In this document: positions 34,887-44,282 of the stretch, piece after piece
How positions within the stretch are numbered: position 1 is the first letter of the stretch
How the letters are laid out: each line of letters starts with the position of its first letter
DNA from: Arundinibacter roseus
GTDB lineage: Bacteria > Bacteroidota > Bacteroidia > Cytophagales > Spirosomataceae
Direction: 5' to 3'
Length of the DNA stretch: 64,000 bases
NCBI RefSeq assembly: GCF_004348825.1
Contig: NZ_SMJU01000015.1
Location: 22,948 to 86,947 of the forward strand
Translations under genes and position numbers: made by a program
The notes under the pieces: model-generated
Told to the model about the DNA's origin: nothing
The model's database searches: none
Seen by the model: the letters and a program-made list of their open reading frames with translations, nothing else

Positions 34887-34984
34887 GGCAAATCGGAACT
34901 ACCAGCTCCTGCCGAATCCCCCAGGTCCTGACCGAAGCAAGGGTAGGTGGTCGTAGCGGTGAGATTCTCGGTTTGCCTTTTTTT
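34887..34984 (+). ncRNA. ffs: Signal recognition particle RNA, small bacterial type
   Basis: About 92 nt plus a T-run. The 5' end GGCAAATCGG pairs with the 3' end CGGTTTGCC, and the apical domain is CCAGGTCC-TGAC-CGAAGCAAGGG, matching the conserved Ffh-binding core AGGUCC...GAAGCA. The loop between is not the common GGAA. Ends with seven T from 34978. The promoter, size and both ends agree. An open frame runs through it into the transaldolase gene but is not translated here. Confidence 0.9.
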
Positions 34985-35083
34985 GTTTCTTTTCAGGTCA
35001 AATCCCTTTCTTCTTTTGGATTCCTGTTGCTTTCCCTACTTTTGTATCTGATTGTTTTCACAACCAAATCCTTTACATATCAA

Positions 35084-35740
35084 ATGAAATTCTTTATCGA
35101 TACGGCCAATTTGGCTGAAATCAAAGAAGCCCATGCACTGGGAGTTCTTGATGGTGTTACCACCAATCCATCCCTCATGGCCAAAGAAGGCATTACAGGC
35201 AAAAACAACATCATGAGCCATTACAAAGCGATTTGTGATCTCGTAGATGGTGACGTTAGTGCCGAGGTAATCTCAACGGATTTTGAAGGAATGGTGCGCG
35301 AAGGAGAAGAGCTGATCGAAATTGATGACAAAATCGTAGTGAAAATTCCGATCATTAAAGACGGCGTTAAAGCGCTCAAATATTTCTCAAATAAAGGAAT
35401 CCGTACCAACTGTACGCTGATTTTCTCCGCCGGACAGGCTTTGCTAGCTGCCAAAGCCGGTGCTACGTATGTATCCCCGTTCATTGGCCGTTTGGATGAT
35501 ATTTCTACGGATGGAGTCGCTTTAATTGAACAAATTGTTACGATCTACCGCAACTATAATTACGAAACGCAGGTATTGGCTGCGTCTGTTCGTCACCCTA
35601 TGCACATTATGCAGTGTGCCGAGATTGGCGCGGATGTTATGACCGGTCCGCTGAGCGCAATTCTTGCCCTTTTGAAACATCCTTTGACGGATAGTGGCCT
35701 GGAAAAATTCCTGGCCGATTACCAGAAAGGAAATCAGTAA
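35084..35740 (+). CDS. fsa: Transaldolase / fructose-6-phosphate aldolase family
   Basis: A 218-residue small transaldolase (TalC/MipB type). It opens [20 protein letters not shown], with [12 protein letters not shown] and Schiff-base Lys87 in IVVKIPI, then [25 protein letters not shown]. It transfers or cleaves dihydroxyacetone units between sugar phosphates in the pentose phosphate pathway. Sequence alone does not separate transaldolase from the aldolase activity. The ATG at 35084 is certain from the family N-terminus; the longer frame upstream is the SRP RNA and its leader. Confidence 0.9.
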   Translation: MKFFIDTANLAEIKEAHALGVLDGVTTNPSLMAKEGITGKNNIMSHYKAICDLVDGDVSAEVISTDFEGMVREGEELIEIDDKIVVKIPIIKDGVKALKYFSNKGIRTNCTLIFSAGQALLAAKAGATYVSPFIGRLDDISTDGVALIEQIVTIYRNYNYETQVLAASVRHPMHIMQCAEIGADVMTGPLSAILALLKHPLTDSGLEKFLADYQKGNQ

Positions 35741-35785
35741 TTCGCAGACTTCGCTACTGCAAGTCGCTCATTTTTTTGTTACGAA

Positions 35786-36463
35786 ATGACCATTACCAAC
35801 GAGCCCGTCGTTTTGCTTGAACGTGCGGATATTTATCAGGGTACAAAGCCCATTCTGGCTGATGTGAATTTTCATATCGATAAAGGAGAATTTGTTTTTC
35901 TAATCGGACGAACCGGTAGCGGAAAAAGCTCGCTGCTCAAAACCCTTTATGCCGACCTTTGGCTCCAAACGGGCTCTGCCCGGGTGGCGGGCTATGAGCT
36001 GCACAAAATAAAACGGAGTGACGTACCTTTCCTGCGCCGCAGGATTGGTATCGTCTTCCAGGATTTTCAACTCCTGACGGATCGCTCAGTGGAGGAAAAC
36101 CTGACTTTTGTCCTGAAAGCTACGGGCTGGAAAGAAAAAGCCGACATTGCCCGGCGCATTTCGGAAGTGCTCATGCAGGTTGGCCTCGGCACGTCCCCAA
36201 AGAAAATGCCGCATCAACTGTCAGGCGGAGAGCAGCAGCGGGTCGTGATTGCGCGCGCGATGCTCAATGAGCCCCAGATTTTGATTGCCGATGAGCCAAC
36301 CGGAAACCTCGATCCTGAGGTGAGTGAGCAAATCATGCAGGTTTTTAAAACGATCAATACCGCCGGAACGGCTATTCTGATGGCTACTCATAACTACGAT
36401 TTGCTCAAAAATCACCCGGCAAGAATCCTGAAATGTGAAAATGGCGTGGTGCATGAGTCCTGA
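35786..36463 (+). CDS. ftsE: FtsE-like ABC transporter ATPase
   Basis: A 225-residue ATPase with Walker A GRTGSGKSS, Q-loop IVFQDFQLL, signature LSGGEQQRV, Walker B ILIADEPTGNLD and H-loop ATHNYDLL. Spacing and the DRSVEENLTFVLKATGW segment match FtsE, which pairs with FtsX to drive peptidoglycan hydrolases at division. No ftsX is adjacent. It begins 45 bases after the transaldolase gene and converges on the haem oxygenase with stops one base apart. Confidence 0.85.
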   Translation: MTITNEPVVLLERADIYQGTKPILADVNFHIDKGEFVFLIGRTGSGKSSLLKTLYADLWLQTGSARVAGYELHKIKRSDVPFLRRRIGIVFQDFQLLTDRSVEENLTFVLKATGWKEKADIARRISEVLMQVGLGTSPKKMPHQLSGGEQQRVVIARAMLNEPQILIADEPTGNLDPEVSEQIMQVFKTINTAGTAILMATHNYDLLKNHPARILKCENGVVHES

Positions 36464-36464
36464 T

Positions 36465-37088
36465 TTACAGGCGCATCTTTTGCCAATAGGCTGAAAAATA
36501 ATCCTCAATGTATCCGAACGTTGCGTTGGCCGACTGAATAATTCCGTCGGCTTTTTCCGGATTCTCTTCTGCAAATGCTGCTAGTACTTCCAGAAACTCT
36601 TTCCACGAAAGCCCATTTTTTTCAGTAGCTCCGGCAAAAAAACGCCCGCCAGCCTGTGGCGTTACGCCTAGGACCTGATTGACATGCCGACCAATCACTT
36701 TTCCACCTAGTTTTGATCCTTCCAGTACGTACACAGCCCCAAAAACCTGTGCTTCGGTACGTATTTCGGGGACAGGAAGCTGCAAAGGCAAAGATTCATG
36801 AAGCGAGGGCCCGGACAAATAATCAATGTCTTCCTGTGCCAGAAAACTCCTTTTTTCAAGAGTTAAATTGGGATGATTGATTTGTAAATAGGCTGATTCA
36901 CAGGCTTTTTCTAGGGAAGAAAACGCGCCATGAAACCCATGCAAAATTGTAATATATTGTGACAGTTTTAACTCCTGATGCATCAGTTGCTGACTTAGCA
37001 CAGATTGTTCCAGGGCTTCGTGTCTGAATTTGGTTTGCTCCCTTAGCGTGTGAATAAAATTAATAGTCGGGGTCTTTTTGAGTTCCAT
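36465..37088 (-). CDS. bphO: Biliverdin-producing haem oxygenase
   Basis: A 207-residue haem oxygenase that opens haem to biliverdin, the phytochrome chromophore. Proximal His23 lies in TKFRHEALEQ, and VFGAVYVLEGSKLGGKVI is the distal-helix signature. The chosen ATG (37088) lies inside the end of the phytochrome gene (overlap 29 bases); the frame is open up to 37151, but homologues begin near FIHTLREQTKFRHE. Third gene of the response regulator-phytochrome-oxygenase operon. Confidence 0.9.
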   Translation of the reverse strand: MELKKTPTINFIHTLREQTKFRHEALEQSVLSQQLMHQELKLSQYITILHGFHGAFSSLEKACESAYLQINHPNLTLEKRSFLAQEDIDYLSGPSLHESLPLQLPVPEIRTEAQVFGAVYVLEGSKLGGKVIGRHVNQVLGVTPQAGGRFFAGATEKNGLSWKEFLEVLAAFAEENPEKADGIIQSANATFGYIEDYFSAYWQKMRL

Positions 37089-39393
37089 GAGTTGAGTGTA
37101 GCGGCGTGGAGCCAAAGTCAATAATGCGTGATAATGGGAAAATAAGTTCAAACTGACTGCCTTCGTTAGGTTCGCTGTTGACCCAAATGTAGCCCTGATG
37201 ATTCATCATGACTTTCCTGCAGATGGCCAACCCAATGCCTGTACCGGAGGTCTCAGTATTTAGTCGTTTGAATAGTCGAAAAATAATATCCCGGTAGTCT
37301 TTCTCAAATCCAATACCGTTGTCCTGAATAAAAATCGAGTAGTAAGAGCCTTCGATTGCGCCTAATTCCTTCGCCACCTCTTCTGATGGCTCGCTTGCCC
37401 AAATAGCAACATGAAGGTCTGTATCAGGTTTGCGAAATTTGAAGGAATTTGTTAAAAGATTCAGAAATAATTGCCTGATCTGAAACGGAATACCATTAAT
37501 TCCAGGCAAGTTGTCCATATGAATCGTGGCTCCGGCTGCGGTAAACTCCTCCTGTTTTTCCTGGATTATTTCTGATAAAAGGGAGTTACTATTGATGACA
37601 GAAGATGGTTCATGGCCCGTAGAAATGTACGAGTAGGCCGAAATGTCGTCCAGCAGCTTCTGCATGCGCTGCGCCGAATTCTGCATTCGGTTTATAGAAT
37701 CTACCAGCGTGTCCGTAAGGGTTTGGGTTTCCTGACTAAGTACCCGTGACGCCAGTACCTGAATTTTTCGCAGGGGTTCTTTGAGGTCATGCATGCTGAT
37801 CCAGTGGATGTTTTCGAGTTCTTCCGTTGCGGCCTGCATGCGCTCATTGAGTGCGCGCTGCTTGTCGGCATCCTGCTGCAAGTGCAGCAATCGCAATTGT
37901 TTCTGAAAAACCGAAGCAAAGTAAGTCGTAGCTTCTACATGCACGGCAGCCCAGGCCGAACTTGTGTTTTTGACAACTTCCTGCCAGGCTTCAAACGACT
38001 TTCTCGGGCTGAGTTTTTGCCTTGCTTCCAGTAGTTGATCGGCTGCCGTGGGCCGGCCCGCCCAGGTAATCGTTTGAGACAACCCGGGCCTGAACCACAG
38101 GATACAATCTTCGCTCAAATAACCCAAAGGCTGATACATGATTCCGGAAGCCAGGTGCGCGTATGCTTCTGCCGGTGGAAATAGTGTGGCTATATTTTTA
38201 CTAAAAAATGGTTCGTAACCCGTATGTTCCAGCAAAAAATTGGTTAGCTCTTTGATTGATTCCGTAGCGGGTACGTTCCCATTCGTAAATATCTGACCAT
38301 CAATCAAAATGGCAACTCCCTGAGCCTGAGCGATGCGGAGTAGTTCGGGATTTGTAATGATGTCGCGTACCCGAATAGCCTCCTGCGTAAAAAAAGGAAT
38401 TAAATGATTTAGACTTTTGTCTACAATTTCAACTTCCCGAACGGCCTGATTGCGCTCATGAAGGTCGATTTGGGAAGAAAGTAAAAATCCCAACAACTGC
38501 GCACTGTCGCGTTGCTTCAAGGTTAGATGCTTAGCTGACGAATGATGACACGCAATGAGCCCCCACAGACGATGATCTTTGATAATGGAAATGGAAAAAG
38601 AAGCCCCAACACCCATGTTTTTGAGGTACTGTACATGAATCGGCGACACACTGCGCAGCTGTGCGTGGCTCAGATCCAATTGTGCGGGAGCATCGTCCCA
38701 TGCAGCGGGCAAACCATAAATTGCAACCGGCTCATAGGCTGTATCGTCGATCGCCCGCAACGGATTTTTGAGGTAGAGCTCGCGCGCCTGCGGCGGAATA
38801 TCACTCGCCGGGTAACGTAGTCCCAAAAATGATTCCAGTGTTTCCAGGCGACTTTCGGCCAGTACTTCGCCCGTAAAATCTTCCTGATCGAACCGGTAGA
38901 TCATGCTTCGGTCAAAACCCAACGTTTGCCTTACATAGTTTGCTACGGTTTGGCAAAGCTCCGTCAAATTACCGGGAGACTGGATCAAGGAAAGTAAATC
39001 GGTGAGTTGTATGCTGTAAGTTTCAGGAAGTATGTCCGCAATTGGTTCAATTTCCAGAATACGAACATTGCCCGACTGATGGGCGATCAGCTGAAAGGTT
39101 TGGTAGCTGTGAGTTACTAAAAACCGTTTGTTTTGGAACGAACTTTTTTCCTGGAAGTACGTTTCTATTTCGCTACTTTCCTGAGGGAAAAAGTCTTTAA
39201 TGCTTTGTCCCAGAATGTGTTGCAAGGGAAGGCTGAAAAGCTTTTCCAGATTTTCACTTCCATAGCAAATCCGGCCATTTGCTGGATTTACCCCAATCAG
39301 GTAGCCGTGTGGCTGAATACTTCCCGGAATGTGGATAGGCTCCTCGTCACAATCCGAAATGGTTGCAACTGTATTATTTGTTAAATTAATCAT
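37060..39393 (-). CDS. bphP: Bacteriophytochrome histidine kinase
   Basis: A 777-residue red/far-red light sensor. The PAS domain carries the biliverdin-attaching Cys15 (SDCDEEPIHIPGSIQPHGYL). The GAF domain has YPASDIPPQARELYLKN and SPIHVQYLKNMGV, and the PHY domain has the tongue motif WFRPGLSQTITWAG. The HisKA phospho-acceptor is His535 (SMHDLKEPLRK), followed by an HATPase domain with DNGIGF and GTGIGLAICRKV. All photosensory residues I can check are present. It lies between its response regulator and the chromophore-making oxygenase. Confidence 0.94.
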   Translation of the reverse strand: MINLTNNTVATISDCDEEPIHIPGSIQPHGYLIGVNPANGRICYGSENLEKLFSLPLQHILGQSIKDFFPQESSEIETYFQEKSSFQNKRFLVTHSYQTFQLIAHQSGNVRILEIEPIADILPETYSIQLTDLLSLIQSPGNLTELCQTVANYVRQTLGFDRSMIYRFDQEDFTGEVLAESRLETLESFLGLRYPASDIPPQARELYLKNPLRAIDDTAYEPVAIYGLPAAWDDAPAQLDLSHAQLRSVSPIHVQYLKNMGVGASFSISIIKDHRLWGLIACHHSSAKHLTLKQRDSAQLLGFLLSSQIDLHERNQAVREVEIVDKSLNHLIPFFTQEAIRVRDIITNPELLRIAQAQGVAILIDGQIFTNGNVPATESIKELTNFLLEHTGYEPFFSKNIATLFPPAEAYAHLASGIMYQPLGYLSEDCILWFRPGLSQTITWAGRPTAADQLLEARQKLSPRKSFEAWQEVVKNTSSAWAAVHVEATTYFASVFQKQLRLLHLQQDADKQRALNERMQAATEELENIHWISMHDLKEPLRKIQVLASRVLSQETQTLTDTLVDSINRMQNSAQRMQKLLDDISAYSYISTGHEPSSVINSNSLLSEIIQEKQEEFTAAGATIHMDNLPGINGIPFQIRQLFLNLLTNSFKFRKPDTDLHVAIWASEPSEEVAKELGAIEGSYYSIFIQDNGIGFEKDYRDIIFRLFKRLNTETSGTGIGLAICRKVMMNHQGYIWVNSEPNEGSQFELIFPLSRIIDFGSTPLHSTHGTQKDPDY

Positions 39394-39423
39394 CTTTTGG
39401 TTAAAAAATCTACTGCAAAGATT

Positions 39424-39879
39424 TCATTCGTCTACTAGTTCATTTAGATAAAAAGGGAGAGGTTTGGCAGCAAAAATCTGCTGAACTGCTATTCCGATCA
39501 GATTTTTGAGGGTTCCGAAATTGTCAGGTTTTCGGATATAAAGCGTGGCACCTTTGGCTTTGGTGGTTTCAATCATCCGTGGCGACGAGCTTGTCGAGAT
39601 AATATACACTTTGGTCAGGTGGTTGCCCAACCGCTGACGAACGTAGTCCAGGCATTCAATTCCGTTGCACTTGGGCAGGTTCAAATCCAGAAAAATAGCG
39701 TCAGGCAGGGTTTCGGCATTGGACAAAATGCTCATAAGCATTTCTCCATCCGTGAATTGCTCACAATCCACCAAACTTTTATATTCGTTAATGGCGTCCA
39801 AAAACAAAAAGCGATCGTCCTCGTCGTCGTCAACGAGAAAAATCTTCGACTTAGAAGCCGAGGATTGTGGTAGCAGCAT
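39424..39879 (-). CDS. Single-domain response regulator of the phytochrome operon
   Basis: A 151-residue CheY-like receiver of the Rcp1 kind: acidic cluster FLVDDDEDDRF, acceptor Asp65 in AIFLDLNLPKCNG, switch residues in YIISTSSSPRM, and Lys in LYIRKPDNF. No output domain, so it signals by protein contact. It precedes bphP by 30 bases on the same strand and is the expected phosphate receiver. Confidence 0.88.
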   Translation of the reverse strand: MLLPQSSASKSKIFLVDDDEDDRFLFLDAINEYKSLVDCEQFTDGEMLMSILSNAETLPDAIFLDLNLPKCNGIECLDYVRQRLGNHLTKVYIISTSSSPRMIETTKAKGATLYIRKPDNFGTLKNLIGIAVQQIFAAKPLPFYLNELVDE

Positions 39880-39987
39880 GTAGGTAAATGAGTAAAATAA
39901 TACGAATTTCAGATAGTAACTAACTGATTCAGACGTGCTATTTTGGAGGGTACTTTTGGTTTACAGAGAGTAAATTAAAAGAGAGGG

Positions 39988-40037
39988 AAATGTGAGACTT
40001 CAATCCAGTTTTATGTGGAGGATGGAGTCTCACATTT
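39988..40037 (-). terminator. Hairpin after porX
   Basis: AAATGTGAGACT and AGTCTCACATTT are perfect 12-bp arms around a 26-base loop, 23 bases past the porX stop. The following minus-strand sequence is only weakly T-rich. Confidence 0.6.
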
Positions 40038-40059
40038 TCTAAAAAGATGTAAATATAAG

Positions 40060-41625
40060 TTATTTAGCCTTTAAATCAATAAACGGAATAATGACTTCTT
40101 CCATCGAAATACCGCCGTGCTGAAATGTATCCCGGTACAAATTTACGTACTGATTATAGTTATTTGGGTAGGCAAAAAAGTAATCTTCTTTGGTAAATAC
40201 GTAGGAAGTAGACACGTGCGGTTTTGGAAGAAAAAATCGCTCAGGTTTACGACAAACCAGCAAATGATCGTCGTCAAAGCCCAGGTTTTTTCCATGCTTA
40301 TAGCGCAGATTGGTATTTGTCTCGCGGTAGCCAATAATTTTCACCGGCTTCTGTACCCGGATCATCCCGTGGTCAGTGGTCAGAATCAGTCGACATTTTT
40401 TCTCGGCAATTTTCCGGATCAAATCGAGCAAAGGCGAATGCTGAAACCACGATTTCGTGATAGACCGATAGGCCGCTTCATCGGGCGCAAGTTCCTTGAT
40501 CATTTGCACATCGGTGCGGGCGTGGGAAAGCATATCCACAAAATTATACACCACTACATTGAGCGAATTCCCCAATAAATTGGAAAAGTTATCCACCAAC
40601 GATTTCCCCTGATTCGTATTCAGAATTTTATTGTAAGAAAACTTCACCGGCAAACGATTCCATTCGAGCTGTTTTTGCAGCAGTTCGTGTTCATGCTTAT
40701 TCAGCCCTTCTTCGCCTTCGGCGGTATTTTCGTCACTGACCCACCACTGCGGAAATTTACGCTCGATTTCGCTCGGCATCATTCCCGCAAAAATCGCATT
40801 TCGCGAATAGCCCGTAGTTGTAGGTAAAATAGAATAGTAGGTCGATTCTTCCTCTATATTGAAATATTCCTGCAAAATTGGCTGAATCATTTTCCATTGA
40901 TCAAAGCGAAAATTATCAATCAATAAAAAGAATAGTGACTCGCCGCTACCTTTCAGATGTGGGAACACTTTCTGCTTCATCAATTGATGCGAAAGCAACG
41001 GACGATCGGCCCGGGGATCATTCAACCAGTCTTCATATTCCTCTTCGATAAACTTGGCAAAATTGGCATTTGCGTCGCTTTTCTGCATGCTAAATACCTC
41101 CGCCATTCCCTGATCCTGCGAAGTTTCCAATTCTAACTCCCAGTATATTAGTTTTTTATATATTTCAGCCCATTCTTCATGATTAATCCGGTCCTGATAC
41201 TGCATGGCAAGATTTCGGAATTGCTGCTGATAGCTCAGGGTGGTTTTTTCGGTTACCAATCGCTTGTTGTCAAGAATCTTTTTTACCGAAAGTAAAATCT
41301 GATTCGGGTTGAGAGGTTTGATCAGATAATCCGCAATTTTTGACCCAATAGCGTCCTCCATGATGTGCTCTTCCTCACTTTTGGTAATCATGACCACAGG
41401 TAGGGAAGGGTGTATCTGCTTGATCTGCGCAAGCGTTTCGAGACCCGTCATGCCGGGCATCATTTCATCCAGAAATACAATATCAAAACGTTCGGTTTCT
41501 ACCTTATCGAGCGCGTCTGAGCCACTGTTTACGGGGGTTACATTGTATCCTTTATTGGTCAAAAACATGATGTGAGGCTTCAATAAATCGATTTCATCAT
41601 CCGCCCATAGTATGTTATATTGCAT
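40060..41625 (-). CDS. porX: PorX: response regulator with PglZ-type phosphatase domain
   Basis: A 521-residue two-domain protein. Residues 1-120 are a receiver (ILWADDEIDLLKPHI, acceptor Asp53 in FLDEMMPGMTG, LIKPLNPNQIL). The rest is a PglZ/alkaline-phosphatase fold with FLLIDNFRFDQWKMI, SILPTTTGYSRNAIFAG and LTTDHGMIRV. PorX works with kinase PorY and sigma factor PorX-SigP to control the type IX secretion system; later work shows a phosphodiesterase activity on oligonucleotides. The frame opens at a TTG at 41634; the ATG at 41625 is preferred. It implies a T9SS in this genome. Confidence 0.93.
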   Translation of the reverse strand: MQYNILWADDEIDLLKPHIMFLTNKGYNVTPVNSGSDALDKVETERFDIVFLDEMMPGMTGLETLAQIKQIHPSLPVVMITKSEEEHIMEDAIGSKIADYLIKPLNPNQILLSVKKILDNKRLVTEKTTLSYQQQFRNLAMQYQDRINHEEWAEIYKKLIYWELELETSQDQGMAEVFSMQKSDANANFAKFIEEEYEDWLNDPRADRPLLSHQLMKQKVFPHLKGSGESLFFLLIDNFRFDQWKMIQPILQEYFNIEEESTYYSILPTTTGYSRNAIFAGMMPSEIERKFPQWWVSDENTAEGEEGLNKHEHELLQKQLEWNRLPVKFSYNKILNTNQGKSLVDNFSNLLGNSLNVVVYNFVDMLSHARTDVQMIKELAPDEAAYRSITKSWFQHSPLLDLIRKIAEKKCRLILTTDHGMIRVQKPVKIIGYRETNTNLRYKHGKNLGFDDDHLLVCRKPERFFLPKPHVSTSYVFTKEDYFFAYPNNYNQYVNLYRDTFQHGGISMEEVIIPFIDLKAK

Positions 41626-41738
41626 AGAGTTCAAATTAAGGAGTCTTGGTTTTATTATAGCGTATTTTATCCCTGCATAACGACAGACCGGGCAAATCTC
41701 GTATTAAACATTTGATAAACGGTCCTGAACAGGCTACA

Positions 41739-42476
41739 TTACAGAAATTTTCGTGCCACCCGATCCAAATCCTCCGGGGTATCAATTCCGTGTGAATCGT
41801 CAGGAGTAATAACTGCCCGAATGGAATACCCGTTTTCGAGCCACCTAAGTTGTTCGAGGGCTTCTGCTTTTTCTAAGGAAGATACGGGCAACTGCGTAAT
41901 TTGCGCCAATACATCCGTACGATAGGCATAAATTCCAATGTGCTTGTAAAACGTATGTGCCTGCAACCACGCCGCCGGATCTACCCCCCGCAGAAAAGGA
42001 ACGGTTTGCCGACTGAAATACAGTACGTTTCGATTGGCACTTAGTAAGACTTTGGGGGTATTGGGGTTAAATAAAGTTTCCTCATCTTCAATCACTTTCA
42101 CGAGCGTTGATAGCTGCGTTTCACCGTTGAGTACCGAGGCAAGACGGTTGATTTGAGTAGGCTGAATAAAGGGTTCATCTCCCTGAATATTAATTACATA
42201 GTCGTAAATCCCTTCGAGGTATTGCAGTGCTTCGAAGCAACGGTCCGTACCACTTTGGTGGTCGGGTGATGTCATTACCACTTTACCGCCAAAGGCCAGC
42301 ACGTGGTCATAGATCCGGGAGTCGTCGGTAGCTACCACTACATCCGAAAGCCGGGACGATTGCATGGCCTGCTCATACACACGGCGGATCATGCTGAGCC
42401 CACCAATGTCGGCCAGCGCTTTGGCCGGAAAACGGGTAGAGGCATAGCGGGCGGGAATTATTCCTACGATTTGCAC
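41739..42476 (-). CDS. kdsB: 3-deoxy-manno-octulosonate cytidylyltransferase KdsB
   Basis: A 245-residue enzyme that activates Kdo with CTP for lipopolysaccharide inner-core synthesis. N-terminal IIPARYASTRFPAKALADIGG binds CTP; VVVATDDSRIYDHV, TSPDHQSGTDRCFEA and VINIQGDEPFI are the family motifs, with the metal-binding Asp in GDEP. Divergent from the gene at 42545. Confidence 0.95.
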   Translation of the reverse strand: MQIVGIIPARYASTRFPAKALADIGGLSMIRRVYEQAMQSSRLSDVVVATDDSRIYDHVLAFGGKVVMTSPDHQSGTDRCFEALQYLEGIYDYVINIQGDEPFIQPTQINRLASVLNGETQLSTLVKVIEDEETLFNPNTPKVLLSANRNVLYFSRQTVPFLRGVDPAAWLQAHTFYKHIGIYAYRTDVLAQITQLPVSSLEKAEALEQLRWLENGYSIRAVITPDDSHGIDTPEDLDRVARKFL

Positions 42477-42544
42477 AGTTGGTTTCTTAAGAATTTTGTT
42501 GTTTTGAATAATGTTCTAAAATTAACGGTTCAAACCTGAAACTT

Positions 42545-43360
42545 GTGCTACTACCTGCGGAAAACCAATCTTCTTTCTCTTTTGAGCAGGCCATGGCCAT
42601 TTGGCGCATTCTTCCGCACCCGCATCCCGAAGTCAATACCTGGGCGGTGGAATTGCGTGATACAGAACAAAAAACGGTTTCGTGGGTCGTGCTGGATTTT
42701 ACCAGTCAAAAACTTCTTTGGCAAACTACTCCGGAAGCTACGGATTGGTGGAGTAGCCTGACCGCCTTTACCGAGTCGGCGGTTTATCTCCACAATTACC
42801 GATATCCCGACATCCCGGAACCTACTGATTTACTGTCAGTTTCGGTTGTTGATGGAAGCTTGCAATGGGCCCTTCCGGGCGTTGTATTTGTGCAGGAAGG
42901 CGAAACCGCTAATCAGATTGTAGTTGCTCAAAAAATGGGAGAGGGGGTGACCTATCGCTTGTGTGATGCCGATTCCGGGCGGCTGCAACGAGCGGTGGAG
43001 CCGATTGCCCTGCCGCCGGGCCGGGCCGAAGCCTGCCGCACCCCTGAGCGCTACTATCCTCAGGATATATACTTTGACGTACTTTCGTCGTTTTTGCAAA
43101 AAGTAGTGCGTGTCTCACAACCGTTAGCGATTGATTATCTTGAAGCTACTCCGTATATAGCGTTTTCTTATTATATTTACATCGAGGAAAAAGTAGCCCA
43201 ATTTCTTTTGGTGGTCAATCAGAAACAGGAAGTTGTCTACCACCAAATCCTCTCAGAAGGCCGCAAAGGACTAAGTAGCAGTACCCTTGTCTGGAAAAAC
43301 GATCACCTGCTTTTTCTTCGAACCCAAAATGAATTAATCAGTTTAAATTTGACTCCTTAA
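42545..43360 (+). CDS. Conserved hypothetical protein (possibly DUF4905)
   Basis: A 271-residue protein without signal peptide or membrane segment, rich in beta strands and tryptophan in its first third (WAVELRD, VLDFTSQKLLWQT, WWSSLTAF). It reads like a small beta-propeller or a DUF4905-type Bacteroidota protein, but I cannot confirm the family. It starts at a GTG and ends one base before the LysM gene, suggesting co-transcription of 42545-45267. Confidence 0.6.
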   Translation: MLLPAENQSSFSFEQAMAIWRILPHPHPEVNTWAVELRDTEQKTVSWVVLDFTSQKLLWQTTPEATDWWSSLTAFTESAVYLHNYRYPDIPEPTDLLSVSVVDGSLQWALPGVVFVQEGETANQIVVAQKMGEGVTYRLCDADSGRLQRAVEPIALPPGRAEACRTPERYYPQDIYFDVLSSFLQKVVRVSQPLAIDYLEATPYIAFSYYIYIEEKVAQFLLVVNQKQEVVYHQILSEGRKGLSSSTLVWKNDHLLFLRTQNELISLNLTP

Positions 43361-43361
43361 A

Positions 43362-44276
43362 ATGAAGTATCTGTTTTGCCTGGCTCTCCTCTCTTGTGTA
43401 AGTACTTTTCTATCGGGTGCTGAAGCGAAAAATATCAGCCAACGAGACTCGATTGGTTCTGAAACTACCAATGGAAAAATTTTTGTGCTGCATCGGGTTG
43501 ATAAGGGACAAACAATGTACGCCGTCATGCGGCGGTACGGCACTTCTATCAAAGCCATCAAGGACGCTAATCCGGGAATTAACGATCAGCTTCGGGCCGA
43601 TCAGGTAATTCGAGTACCCTATTCGGGACCTGCCCCTTCCAAAAGTTCAGCAAAGGAAGATCGGAAAAAGAAAGAGGAGAAAAAGCCGGAAGTAACAGCG
43701 CAGCCATCTGTTGCTTCGGGAGTTCATACCGTGCTGGCCGGGCAGACGCTGTATAGCATTGCCGTTAAATACGGCGTAACAATGGCCGAAATCCGGCAGT
43801 GGAATGGCCTTGAAACTGATAATGTGCAGTTTGGGCAGGAACTGATTATCGCCGAAAAAACCTACCTGGAACGCACTAAAAATGCATTTCCTGCACCTCC
43901 TGCTACCAAAGATTCTGCCCGGGTTATTAGTTCGCCATTGCCCGAAAGGCCTAAAAAACCAGCTGCTGAACGTGCAGCTCCTCCCAAAGCGGCCACCGGC
44001 AAACGCCTGACAGAATCGGGATTGGCCGAAGTTATCAATACCGAAGAAAGCAGCAGCAAGTACCTCGCCCTGCACCGAACGGCCCCGATGGGTACGCTCA
44101 TTCAGGTTAAAAATGAATACAATCAGGAAACGATTTGGGTAAAAGTAGTAGGCCGGATTCCTAACACAAGTGCCAACGAAGACATTGTGATCAAACTCTC
44201 GACAAGAGCTTTTGAGAAACTTTCTCCCAATAGCCGTCGTTTTAGAGCTGAGATCAGTTTTATCTCCGCTAACTAA
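43362..44276 (+). CDS. Exported LysM protein with RlpA-like C-terminus
   Basis: A 304-residue protein with signal peptide (LFCLALLSCVSTFLSGAEA). It has two LysM domains: LHRVDKGQTMYAVMRRYGTS to about residue 80 and HTVLAGQTLYSIAVKYGVTM at about 123-170. A charged Pro/Ala-rich linker follows, then a C-terminal domain (MGTLIQVKNEYNQETIWVKVVGRIP) resembling RlpA double-psi barrels. It probably binds or remodels peptidoglycan in the periplasm. Confidence 0.8.
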   Translation: MKYLFCLALLSCVSTFLSGAEAKNISQRDSIGSETTNGKIFVLHRVDKGQTMYAVMRRYGTSIKAIKDANPGINDQLRADQVIRVPYSGPAPSKSSAKEDRKKKEEKKPEVTAQPSVASGVHTVLAGQTLYSIAVKYGVTMAEIRQWNGLETDNVQFGQELIIAEKTYLERTKNAFPAPPATKDSARVISSPLPERPKKPAAERAAPPKAATGKRLTESGLAEVINTEESSSKYLALHRTAPMGTLIQVKNEYNQETIWVKVVGRIPNTSANEDIVIKLSTRAFEKLSPNSRRFRAEISFISAN

Positions 44277-44282
44277 TTGTAC

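Noticed and set aside
34868..35083. 72-residue N-terminal extension of transaldolase
   Set aside because: The stretch contains the SRP RNA, its -7 box and the transcript leader. Family members begin exactly at [10 protein letters not shown] (35084).
40060..41625. PglZ domain as part of a BREX-type phage defence system
   Set aside because: The domain is attached to a receiver and the whole protein matches PorX. No brx or pgl genes are nearby.
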